This document shows, in pieces, positions 34,671-45,914 of a stretch of 64,000 nucleotides of DNA (positions within the stretch are counted from its first letter, which is position 1; each line of letters opens with the position of its first letter). A model generated the notes under the pieces. It was not told the origin of the DNA and searched no databases. It saw nothing but the letters and a program-made list of their open reading frames with translations. The stretch covers positions 558,001-622,000 of the forward strand of contig JARFXM010000006.1 of NCBI GenBank assembly GCA_029532625.1. Reading direction: 5' to 3'. Origin of the DNA: Lomentospora prolificans. Lineage: Eukaryota > Ascomycota > Sordariomycetes > Microascales > Microascaceae. A program made the translations under genes and the position numbers.

Positions 34671-36014
34671 TCAAGGCCACCAGTTCATCTTCTTGTAGCT
34701 TTCGATCACCTCGTCAATGAGCTCCCTAGTCACTGCGGGTTTCTCGTACTTGAAGCCTAGCACCTCCTCTAGGCGCTTTCCGTCCATACTCAAGTCCGTA
34801 TCCTTCAGTAGTTCTTTCTCCATAAAGGGGGTGAGAGGACCAGGTCGGGTAATATTAGCCTCCTCAAGCAACGTACCCCATGGGCCGAGTAGCTCATCGT
34901 TGATATCATCCACTACACTGTCCATGTTGAGTCTGGCAAAGGTACTGACGAGCTGACCTTGGAAACCGGTCTCAATCTTGAAGATCTCCCCGATGATATC
35001 GGCCATGGTGCCCTGGTTCGTGACGCCGTGATCAACAACATTGAATATGGGAGTAGGACCCATGGTCTTGGTATCCCAGTTAGCCTTGCCCTCGGCATAC
35101 CAGTTCGCCACATCCCACATAGCGCGGGTCAGATCGTTGATGTGCACGGTATTAGTGCGTAAGTCCTTTGTCCAGAGCCACTTCATCTCGGACTCCAAGT
35201 ACTGGTAGACGCGGGCAATGCACAAGGCCGTGGCGACCCATTGAGACGCATATGGACCGTATACATGCGCCAGACGGAGGATGACCAGATTGAGCCTGCA
35301 TACACTTGACGTCAGTACACACACTTGTCCGGTTTCATCCCATGGCATGAATCGAATCGGGTACCTACCCCTCTATCTTGGCCAATTCCTCCTCAGCCTT
35401 GAGCTTGAATGTAGCAATCTTACTCCAAGGCTTGAGCTTGTCTCCCTCCTTGCTCGGAGTCGAGTCCGACTTATACACCATGCCGGTGCTGAGCTCGACG
35501 AAAACCTTGACGTTTCGCTTGGCGGCCTCTTTTCCTAACGCGACGGAAAGACCGAGCGAGCGTATCCTGTAAACCTCATCCTCCTGAGAATACCGCGTCT
35601 CGCCTCCGCAGTTGAAAACATAGTCCCACGTCTTGCCATCGCTGCGGCTGAATATCTTCTCCAACGCCTCTACGCACCAATTGATTTGTTAGCAGGGTGG
35701 ACTTAAAACGCACAAGACAGGTAGCCTCGATCTGCGCCCAGAGGCGGCAAAAAGCAACTGCAAGACTGCAGCAGTCCCCGACACTCCCAAGGCGGAGAAG
35801 GCGTGCACTCACGTTCTCTGCTCGCGTCGGCCTGCACAAACTTATCCGAAGAGCACGCTTCCTTGAACTCCGGGGGAAGCCAAGCGAGCTGGGGAAGGAC
35901 CTTGTCGACGATGCGTACCTCGGAGGCAAGGTTATTGTTGTGAATATGGAGGGCTAGGAAGCGGCCGATATATCCTAACCCTCCGATAATAAGGACCGAT
36001 GGCTTCTCCGCCAT
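34671..36014 (-). CDS. Extended short-chain dehydrogenase / NAD-dependent epimerase family protein
   Basis: Exons 36014-35813, 35669-35369 and 35295-34671 give 375 residues; introns are 35670-35812 and 35296-35368. The N-terminus VLIIGGLGYIGRFLALHIHNN is a Rossmann nucleotide-binding turn, followed by VRIVDKVLPQ with an acidic residue after strand 2 that suits NAD. Later come VFNCGGETRYSQEDEVYRIRSLG, VELSTGMVYKSDSTPS, LRLAHVYGPYASQWV and TNTVHINDLTRAMWDV, all epimerase-like. In the place of the YxxxK active site the sequence reads ATFKLKAEEEL, with no Tyr at the expected position, so catalysis may be altered or lost. The substrate is unknown. Relatives occur widely in filamentous fungi. Confidence 0.85.
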
Positions 36015-39000
36015 GATGTCTATGAGATAAAGGGCGCGGGCCTTGTGTCGCTGGTTGTTCGAATCAAGTGCGTAGATGCGGGGCTATCTCATTAAGAGGC
36101 AAGTGTGCTAGCCTACCTAATCACAACGGTGTCGATGCGAAATACAACATACAACGGCACGCAGGAGGTGAGAGAAGTCTGAGATAGAACGGAAGACGAT
36201 GTTTAACACCAATCCAATGGCTGGGTCGGCACAATTCGTAAATGTTCGAAGAGTGTCGTTCTGGGAGGCAGGGAGAGTCTCAGATCGGAGGAGCTACAAC
36301 ACTCGGTGCCAGTGTAGAAGCCCCACGTCAAGGTTTCGTTCGGGAAGGAAGGTGGAAAGGTTCAATGGTGGTTCTGCTAGGATAAGAAGGAAGTGAAGAC
36401 AGCCCGCAAGTGGAATTGGGCCTAGTTAGATTGGGAAAGGAAGAAGCTAGCGTCTCCCGATTTAAGCAAGAGGCACTTGGATGATCTTGACTCTCGTCCC
36501 CGTCTCGGTGGCGAGGGAAAGGGAGGAGGAGGGTAATAATAGAGGGACGACGGTACGACGAACATTGACAGGCCGAGGGGAGGAAGCCGCTAGCCGGGGG
36601 TGGGAAAGAGGGCTGGAGGGGTAATATTATGCGGCACTGAATGGGGTAATTTGTGTCTCCATCCTTCATGTACAAGAAAGAGTACAACAGCCTCCGGTGT
36701 TGCGGAGTAGATGACACCACGCCCGTTATTGCTGTGCTACTGTTTTTTTACTACGCCTACACTAAAACATTATCGAGGCCACACACCCCATCCTAACAGC
36801 TCGCAAAGGTATAAAAAATAAAATAATGATAATAATGGTAATAAAAAATAAGAGAGAAAAGGGAATTGTTTGGGAAGACTTATATACCTTGTTGTCCGGT
36901 CGTCCTTGCCCGGGTCGCCAGGGGTGGGGTCTTGGAAGCGTGCAGGGGCGAGGAGGGGTTCTAATGAAAGGGGAAGTGAGGGTATGGGAGCCAGCGTGTT
37001 AGTGCAAGAGAGCCAGCACTAAGAAGACTATTCGCGGACAAAAGGTACTTAGACCAGGAACATTCCAACCATGGAGAAAGAATGAGATACGAAGGGAGGG
37101 AACTACAACCGCAATAATGCTCCATTGTATCAAGACGAGATATTTCTATACTATTTAACAGAGTAGCTATTATACGTTTTGTGTGTACGATGTATGCGTA
37201 TGCTGGCGTGTGTGGTGTATTGTACCTAGGGACTCTCAGCTGCCGGTGCCGCCCAGTGATACCCTTCAGGCCATAGTAGAATAGCTGGCCCTTCCGTGCT
37301 GCGGGCACGGGAAGATCATGGAAGGAGGGATGGAGGGGTGGGGTGTGCTGGTGATTCATTAGAGACCACTCTCCGGGGGTAGGTAAGTACATAGAGGATC
37401 AAGGTGTGTTCGGTGGGTGACTGTGTCGGCCCGCATCCGTGGTCGAATCTAGTGAAGGAACTTCAATATTTTGATGTGGGCGCACGACTTCCAAGAACCT
37501 TTACTGGGCTACCGGCCGGCGCGATGCATGGAGTATGATTAGGCCCGTCATTGAAGCAACGTAACGGTACGCTGCTGGCTATGCAGCGGAACCTAAGCTA
37601 GAATACCGTGGAGGTCCCGGAGGGCTTTAGTTCCTCAGAGACGTGCAGGATACGTCTCGGGGAAAAAATAAAGAAGAGTTCCGTGTGCGGAAGGAAGGAA
37701 GCTGCGTGGTCGAACATGAAGGATGCCCGCGTGCTTACGAACTTCTTGCAGTTGCTTTTATGTGGAGCCATGGAGCCACCAGTCGACCGTCTGGTCTGGC
37801 CCTGTTGGTCCTGCGTACGATAGCCGGGTTGAGGGTAGGTTGATGTACGACATAGCACTTCTCAAAGCCAACACCACAGACAGGATGAAGTCGTAAACTT
37901 ACTTCGTAGGAATCAAACAAGCACTGCCGCTCGTGGGCTATGACGCCTACACTCGCGATGGCCTCGGTCCAGGGTCAACCCAGGCCGTGACACAAATGAT
38001 ACTCCAGCCGCCAAGCATAGGTAACTTTTTTCTTCTTGAATTTCTTTTTTTACTAATATACCCTGAAGGAGACAATTGTTTACCCATGAGAATATGCAGT
38101 AGCGCATATATGTATTAGGTTGAGTTGCAATTGCGACTCTGGTACCTACTCATAGGAATGCCACTACTCAGACGGGTCCTAAAATATTGGGGGCTCGTGA
38201 TCTCAAGAAAATTTCCTCCGGGCTCACTCCTCTCTCGTTCATCGTCAGAGGAGCTCTCTTGTCCCCACGGCTCGCGCGCACTAGCCCAGGACAATGCGTA
38301 CGAAGTACACTGTTGCTCCCTTCCTCAGCTCAGTCTCCAGCCGCCGGGTTAGGCAGGGGGGACGCTGTTCAGTAGGCCCGTCTGTCCACCGTTCGCATCT
38401 AGGGCAAGCGCACAGGCGATTTAGATCGTTCGTGTTTGTGAACTCACTCAAGATGCGGGACGAAAAGGGCCTGACGCACTAGGAAGCCATCAATGGTTTA
38501 AGGTGCACTGCCTACTTTTGTGTCTAGCATCCACGGTCCGGCTTTCGCCTTCCTCGATAGGTTCTAGCGGCGACTCCCCAGCGGAAGAAAGGCTCGACCA
38601 GAAAAGTCGGACCAACATCGCTTGATCCCGCTCCACCGAGGAATGCACACCCACCTCACCTTCGACCAGGTATTAACACATAATAGCATCCGTCTTCAAT
38701 GTTCCTTCATGGTAGTGATGAGCCAGGCTATTACCTGCGCTGTGCTCACCCGACGTTCCCGTTCAGGGGCATTCTTTGCCCCGCGCTGATCTAAGAGAGG
38801 GTGCGCAGAGTTACCCACCCTTGCCTTAAAAGGGCAGTGATGTGACACTCAGGGTTGGTGGGGGCTGTTTAGAGAAGAAAGATGTGGAGTAGCCATCCAT
38901 GTAGCATGATGACCATCGATCCATGGCCAGGGAGCTTGACGGATCATGCGCCTTGGTGGACTACCTACAAGGGCAAGGCTACTCTACCTACTTGTTCTTT

Positions 39001-41939
39001 GCTCAGTTTGTAGTTCAGTGGGATTACTTACGAGTTGTAAGCACTGGAGACTGTCTAGGCAGGCGCGCTGCGCGACCAGGACCTCGGAAGAAGCACGCGA
39101 GCGCCTGTCGTCTCCAACTGTCCAAGGTTCCTGGAGATGTGTCAACTATTATTGCCTTTTAATGCCTTTGAATTGCATTTGTCTGCTAGCTCTTTCGATC
39201 AAAGCTGGCACCAGCAAAGCTAATATCGACTGGGGAAAACGCAAAGAATCCACCCCTGGGGTCCATATCTGCGGTTCCCCTGCAGAGACAAAGTACCTCA
39301 GCATCATTCCCGTCTTCCCTGAAGACATCCTTCACCAGTATATACAGAGGAGATTTTGCACAGGCTAGCTCTCTTTATCGAATATTATCAACGCACCCGT
39401 TAGATTGACGCATGTCTAACCGGGAATTGCAAAGACAAAGAAAGCCCTATTGGACGGTCTCGGGCACCACAAGGCCTACTCTGGTCCGTATTGTCCAGTT
39501 TTGCCAGTCCCGGAATCAAGGGAATTTGAAGGGCCCGAGAACCCCGAGGCGTGGATCTCCGACCACAGAACCACAGACACTTCGCCCGATCTGCCACCTG
39601 GACAATAATACGACCGCTATGGCTGTCTCTCCACGATTTCGATTAATGTCGTACTGTGGCTGCAATATGACGGACGTTGTCATTGTGAGCTTCATCTGAT
39701 CACCATTAAGAATAGTCACCGCACCCTCTCCGGATCGGTCAGAATTGGCCGGACTAGGTCGTTTGCGGAATATGAATTTGCTAGGCCTTAACCTTTATTT
39801 CCTATTTCCCCCCCATCTCCTGTTTTGTGCCCTACCCGATACCAAAACCCCTGTCATCACGGACCACCACCTCGTCAGTGGATCGTTCTGATCGGCCACC
39901 ATCAACCAGTATTTTACATGGCGGCTCGTACGAATAATGATCCATTCGATTCTATACCAATCCGGGTCGGACCTTCCCCTCAGGCACGGATTCAGCTTGG
40001 TCCATCATTGCAGGAACATTATGCCGCACTGACCGACCAACCAGATATGCACCCTAACAGGAAACGGCAGGGCAATTTCGAAAAGTGCATAGGCCTTTTG
40101 TCTCCCGGACTCCTGATTTCAAGGCGCCCGACCTGCAGTTGTGTCTACGATCGCAAGGGTCTAGGGATCGAGGTTAGCTATACAGTGCAAGTGCTTTCCT
40201 CGAGCTCATCCATTGCTGGCGAGTAACCAGTGCAAATAACTGGTCGCTGCGAGGATGATCGGTGTGTAGTGGGAGCACGACGGGGAGCGAGCGCCTCAAG
40301 CATGGCTCTTGAGACGGGTGCAGGTTTGGGGCTTTTCTCGAGCACAACCGATGCCTTCTTACTCGAGCCGTCCCCTGGCCCGAACAAAGGGGATAGCCGG
40401 CATGGAACCCCAAATGATGCGCGCTCGTATAGTTCGTTGTGGCAGTCATCAGCGCAGTAGTGGAGGCTGTGGTAATCAAGTTCTAGAGCCATGGGTGCGC
40501 CAGTCTGTTTTGTGGGCGCTCCCGCGAGGCCCATCCATGCTCAACATCAATGCGTACGGAGGAGATATTCTCGAAGGAGGTCGCCAGCCTGGCAGAGCGA
40601 CCCCTGCCGAACGAGGCGCGGGTGTGACCTTGACAGGGAGTGATTCACAACATCCAGGTTGTGTTGACGTGGACCAACGCAACGCTACTTTGACTCAATA
40701 CTGCCCTGGGCTGCGCAATACTGGCCGCTGACAGCTGTTTATTGTTCCTTTTCCAAGTCTCTACGGCCAGCTACTCCTGGCGGAGGATTATCGCCTCCGC
40801 TTCACCCTCTCTTTGCCGTAAGTTGTGGAAAATTGACTAAAGAAACCAGTCTGATCAAGGCGGACGACTCAGCTTTTAGACCTTAGCTTCGCTGGTCTCG
40901 TCCGCTTGACTAGGGCCGTTACTCGCACTATAAACTCAAGTGCACTCTCGTCAACACAGTCTGCTGTGAAGCATCCTTTGTCCAGAGTGGGCCGTCGGTA
41001 TCCAAGTCCGGCATAAGCCCCAAAGCCAAACGCCTCACACATCGTTAGGCTAGTCCCGCTCACGGAGCCGGCGCCTTGAAGACTCCGGGGTCGTATACAC
41101 ACTACCGCAGCCGACCGCGCGGTACGGATTCCGCCCTCTGATCTTCTTTTTAGTTTCCGATGACGAAATGCCCTATTTTTTCCAGTGGGGGATTCTTGCT
41201 TAGCGAGTTGGATAGCATTTTGGGGAAAGGGAGTGGGCTGAAGCCGACAAGTCGCCTTAGACCGTAGCCCTTCCACCTCCCGTTTCCCCGTGCTCTTAGG
41301 TCTAGAATTGCCAAGTACTTTCCTCCTAGGTGTCGGGACGTTAGTATAGCGATAAAAACATGCAGTTCGTTCAATGTTGGACGCATAACGCCGTGCACCC
41401 GCCCGTAGCTTCTTCTCGACGTCGCTCCGGGTCCAACTAGCATCTCTAGGGTGCGGGGACGTATGATGAGCGTGGGCAAGTAGTAGTTGTTCCCTTGGAC
41501 AGTATTTGTAGCGGCAGGGAGTAGTGGTGCTCGAAAGCCTGGAGATCCTGCACCCGCCGCGTCACTAAGTGTGTACAGGGTGAGAGTATAGTGAGAAAGG
41601 TCGACGTAAGGGGCCGAGATGGATACCCAAGAGTGCTCGATCCGACCCTGCAGTGGTGCTTAACGCTTACATCCGTCGTGGGGCTTACTCACGGGCACAC
41701 GATGGGGAAAAGAAGCAAGACTGATCACGTCTTCTATAACCGGGAACCATCCCCCCTCATAAACTAGAGATCCGCGGTGCGCCACCGGCATTTTATTTAA
41801 GTCGCTCTCAACTCGCCACATCGTCATCATCGAGCCAAGAGTTGGGTTTCATTTCTCTGGGCCTTCTACTACCATTACACTTCTTCATCGCCATCAAACA
41901 CGCCTACCCGTCCCCGTTTCTTTTTCTTCTTTTCTTTTT
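36015..41939. other. Gene-poor block of 5.9 kb
   Basis: Only short, domain-free ORFs on both strands. The left part (to about 36900) is the upstream region of the SDR gene, with an AT-rich stretch TAAAAAATAAAATAATGATAA at about 36812-36860. The rest has no coding signal, RNA gene or intact mobile element that I can identify. Together with 8.2-16.7 kb it is one of two islands that break up the otherwise compact gene layout. Confidence 0.45.
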
Positions 41940-42964
41940 TTACCGTCTCATACTCCCAATAAGCTCCTTCTGTGCCTCGCGGTCCCTCGCACCCTCGCTC
42001 AAGCTACCCAGGCTCCGCAGATCCGCAACCACATCCTTCGCCTTGCCAAAGTACACCTCCTGGAGCAGGTTGCGCATCTTCAGCTCCATATCCTCGACGA
42101 GGCGGCCAATGTTTGCAATGTGAGAGTCGTCGGATTCGACGGGGAGCTCCTGCTCGATCTGGCGGGTCATGTTACCACTGAGGTCCATGTCGGAGGAGGA
42201 GGCAGAGGCGGCGCCGGAGGCGGTGGAGAGGTGGAGGATGACAGTGGAAGTGAGCTTGTAGTGGGTTGTGCGGCCGCGTTCGATGGCTTCGAAGACGTGG
42301 ATGGAGTCCCAGACGCCTTGGGACGAGCCGCCGGCGGGAGAGGCTGTTGGAAGTCTCACGTTAGTTTATCCTACTGTTGGCCTTGCCCATCTGATCTCCC
42401 TGCTCGCGACTCACCCTTCTTCAAAAGTACAACACCTGCAAACCCATCGTCCAAGTTCCAGAAGTAAACGCTGCTGACACCGCCCTCGTAGTACAACTCC
42501 CTATACATATCAAACGCCTCATTGGCCTTGACCTCCATAGCCCTCACCCTCTCGCTCGGCACAGCACCCTCGCCGGCGCCTTCACTACCGCCGAGACCTA
42601 TGCCGCCATGGCCGCCCTCGTCGAGGGGCGGGTCGAAGCTGTTAGACCAGGGAGAGCGGTAGGAGTCGCCGTCGCGGTTGTAGTCGCAGAGGAGGTAGTC
42701 GCGGCCGGTCTGGCGGCAGCGCTTGATGGTGAGAGGCTGGTCGACAGAGGAGAGGAGGTCTTCGGTGAGGTCGGGGGCGAGGGAGATGATGTTGTTGAGG
42801 TGGGTCGTGGTGTGCTTTGGGTCGAGGCGGCGGAGGAGGTCGCTGTTGGGTGTTTTTTTTGGGCTTAGGTTAGGAGGGCGGTTTGGAGTAGGGGGGTTAG
42901 ATGCGGGGAGGAGGAGGGGGTGGGAAGCTTACAGCGCCGAGTCGAAGGGGTCTTGAGAGGCCAT
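41940..42964 (-). CDS. cap2: F-actin-capping protein subunit beta
   Basis: The beta half of the heterodimer that caps barbed ends of actin filaments in cortical patches. Exons 42964-42933, 42842-42415 and 42343-41940 join to 287 residues, the usual fungal length; introns are 42843-42932 and 42344-42414. The start exon is only MASQDPFDSA plus two bases. The second exon begins with LDLLRRLDPKHTTTHLNNII, then APDLTEDLLSSVDQPL and CRQTGRDYLLCDYNRDGDSY, the family signature, and YFWNLDDGFAGVVLLKK; the third holds WDSIHVFEA, HYKLTSTVILHL and the C-terminal tentacle helix. An acidic Gly-rich insert (GGHGGIGLGGSEGAGEG) is a feature of filamentous fungi. Confidence 0.96.
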
Positions 42965-44297
42965 ATTGGAGGATGGCGGGGAGACTGGGGTGCGGATTGA
43001 GATATTCAGAGATGGCGACAAATGATTGAATGTCCCCTATGGAGGGTTGAAGGGGAAACGGAGGTACTGCGGTGGATGCGTCGAACGGTTTGAGGCTGCC
43101 TCGTCTTGATGTTTGGCGTGGCGGGGAACATTGAATAGTCAGTGCTGCAACTGCAAGTGCAAGTACAAGTGAAAGTGCAAGTACAAGCGCAAGTGCAAGT
43201 GCGGGGCACCTTCCAAGCTTGCCAGCTGGCTGACATCAGACCTTTCTGCGAACTAAGCACCAAAGCACCAAGGTCCCGCTGGCCTCGCGACATTTTCAAT
43301 CAAATGCGTGTGCTGCCTGGCGATGGTCCAGTCCCAGCGAGACGGGCCCGGCCCGCCTGTTCATTGAAGAGGCTCATCACGAAACTCCACGCTGCATCCC
43401 GCCCGGCAGAGAGAGACAACTTTTCTCTCGACCTTGTACTTGTTGCGCCTGCCGGTCCGTGCCCCGCAATCCTCACCCGGTCAAGTTTAGCATCAAGACA
43501 ACGCTCAGCCCAGAGAGCTACTATTCAACTATTTCTTGATAAGCAAAGGGCACACTGCTAAGAATACTGAATTGGTCATGAACCTACGCGGCGAAGAAAA
43601 AAAATTTAACTTGTCCGCCCATCATTCTCCCAATGACGCGGAGGATACACTCTCCGAGAGAAAACTAACATGGAACTCGCAGAGCTGCAGACAGAGAAGA
43701 AAACAAAAGCTGTGGACAAAAAGTCGGGGAAAGATTGGAAGTAGAGGCGGGACGCCGCGCTATAACATCTTTTGTCGAAACTAAACGAAAGGGAAAAGAG
43801 GATACAGGTGTGCAGACAAGGGCGGGCCGCAAGTCCAAAAAGAGAACGACTTAAACACAGACAAGAAAAGAACAGATGTTTTGTAAACCTCCCACCGACA
43901 CCGTGAGCCAAGGAAAAACTCACTGAACCTCGCTCCGATGAGACATCACCCTCACAAGCTTGCTTTTCCCTCAAGACCAAAGCTCGCGCACCCATCCAAA
44001 AGCCCTTCCACTAGGACGGACGAGGGGGCAGGCTGTAAAAGGTATGTATGCAGTAAAACGATAAAATCAATCCCTTAAACGCCTCCCAAAGAACAAGGAT
44101 AAAACAGAATATGGACTGTGGCAGGTAAAGAGAAAATAACGCGTGTCGCCCTTTCCCCGTAACCGTAGACGGAATGAAACAACCCGAAACTCGACAATAA
44201 CTACAACAAATTAGTTGGCGGTTGACCCATGCCTCCATAGAAGGACCGCTGTCGCCTCAGACGAAGACCGTTAATATGCTTCGCCAGGTACCCGCTC
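42965..44297. other. Intergenic region upstream of capping protein beta
   Basis: Promoter of the capping protein gene and 3' flank of the BAH-PHD gene. Contains a degenerate CAAGTG/CAAGTA hexamer array at 43148-43202. Other ORFs are short and lack domains. Confidence 0.45.
43148..43202. repeat. Degenerate hexanucleotide tandem repeat (CAAGTG / CAAGTA)
   Basis: About nine head-to-tail copies of a six-base unit CAAGTG with variants CAAGTA, AAAGTG, CAAGCG and CAACTG. It lies roughly 190-240 bases upstream of the capping protein beta start codon, so it is in the promoter or leader. CAAGTG is also an Nkx-like core, but in fungi I know of no factor with this preference. Copy number is likely to vary between strains. 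Confidence 0.85.
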
Positions 44298-45914
44298 CTA
44301 GTTGATAGGGGTATTACAAATGAGGCACTTTAGAGGCTCCGTCCAGCTCTTGGCCCCGCCCTTGACATTCTCGCGGAGATCGACAATCTCCACCTCGGGT
44401 GGGCTAGAGTCCATCTTGAGAGACCCGCTAAACATCCCGAGATACGGCTTTGCCGCCTTCTCTTTCGCCGTGAAGCCGTTGGTTGCCTTGGCTCGCTTCC
44501 TCCGGCCCGGAGTATCGCCCTTGGCTGCAACTTCGCCTGCTGTCACATCTGGTGTCGACTCCGTCTTCTCCTCGGGAATAGCTGCTACCTCGGCTTTTTC
44601 CTGCACATCCGCCTTGACATCGATCGTCTGCTGCGTCTCGTTGATGCCTGTCTCGGTGGGGCTCAGCGGGGGGTTCTTCGCTCCGTCGCTCTCGTCCTCG
44701 AGCTTTTTCGCCGCTTCGCCAGAAGGAATGTACGGTTGGTCTTTGCCGAGTCGCTCGTACGCACGCATTAGCGCGTCGTGTATGAGGCAGTCGTCATGAA
44801 GCCACTTTCCGCACGTTTCATTGGAGCAGCCCACCAACGTTTTGTCTGGGTGTTCGGGTTGGCCGCACTTGCAGACTGGCTCAACGCTCTACACGAGTCA
44901 TTTCAAGTTAGCATTATTCGGGTTCGGAAACAAAGCTTAGAATCAGGGTTGGGGTAAGAGTAAGAGTGCTTAAATCGAGCCCCATCTCGACGCCGGGACA
45001 GGCGGGGCTCGCTCAGCAACATACCGAGAGTTCCAAATTCCTGAAATCGAAAGCCTGTCTCCAGTAGAGTGCGTTCTGGATCTCGTCATCATTCTCCTCG
45101 ACCCAGTGATTGACGTGCGCCATGGCTGTAACGCTGACAACGTTGATGATATCCACTGCAGAGAAGAACAAAAAAAAAAGCCACTGTTAGCAGGCCTTCA
45201 CGTAGAATCAGTCCTGTAAAGCCGAAATATGACGTACTATGGTTGGAAGCAATCAACTCGTGAGCACCATGATACGGCTGCCTACCCTGGACGTACTTGC
45301 GCCCATCAGTCGTGCCGGCGGGGAGCTCGTCCGGCCAATACATCCAGTAAACGCGAGCATAGACGTGGTGCTCATCGCTGGCCCGGATCTCTAGAATGCG
45401 AGCAACCCATTCATCCTCGGTTCTCCGCCTGGGGGACGCCTTCCCTGCCGGATCCTGCTGTCGCTCAATGCTGGCATCGTTGGCTACGTAGATGAAACCC
45501 TCGCTGAAGTACTTGGCACCATTTACTGGCCTCTTGTTAGTATCCATCGCTGTCGCATACCGATGCGCGCGATGATACCGTCATTCCCACGATGAAGAAG
45601 AGACGGGGGAGGCGACGGCGGGCGCAGGGACAAGACTTACGGACGAAGCTGTTGTATCGGGTCATCTCCTGCCACTTCGCGCTCGGCTCCACCGAATAGT
45701 TGAGGTCGAGGGTCTCGTGGGTCTTGAATTTTCCGACGGGAGAAAAGGGAGACAGCTGCTGATAGACCTTCTTAGGAGGGTCGGGCTGGTCCCCTCGCTT
45801 CCGCCGCTTGTTAGCCTTCTTGTTGACGTCGGTCTCGAGCGTGACGGTGAAGGGACAATCGGCTCGGTTCTCTTCGACATCGCGCCGCGGTCGCTTCCGC
45901 GCTGAAGCCGGCAT
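44298..45914 (-). CDS. BAH-PHD chromatin protein, candidate EPR-1/BP1-type H3K27me3 reader
   Basis: Exons 45914-45641, 45525-45238, 45155-45025 and 44888-44298 join to 427 residues. Order: basic N-terminus ARKRPRRDVEENRAD; a BAH domain (about 90-225) with SEGFIYVANDASIE, EDEWVARILEI, VYARVYWMYWPDELP and HGAHELIASNHMDIINVVSV; then a PHD-type zinc module. Zinc ligands are C237-x-C239, C252-x4-C257 and H262-x2-C265, but the last pair, C419-x2-C422, sits at the very C-terminus after a charged low-complexity insert. Fungal BAH-PHD proteins (Neurospora EPR-1, Fusarium BP1) read H3K27me3 and silence genes in facultative heterochromatin; this is a likely member by architecture, not by search. The intron between exons 1 and 2 was placed so as to regenerate SFVLNGAKYFSEGF. 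Confidence 0.8.

Noticed and set aside
40178..40731. Overlapping ORFs on both strands in the right gene-poor block.
   Set aside because: Neither strand shows a domain, plausible introns or a gene-like start, and the two frames merely mirror each other.
43148..43202. Considered as a CRISPR-like or minisatellite array.
   Set aside because: The unit is six bases with no spacers, so it is a simple tandem repeat.
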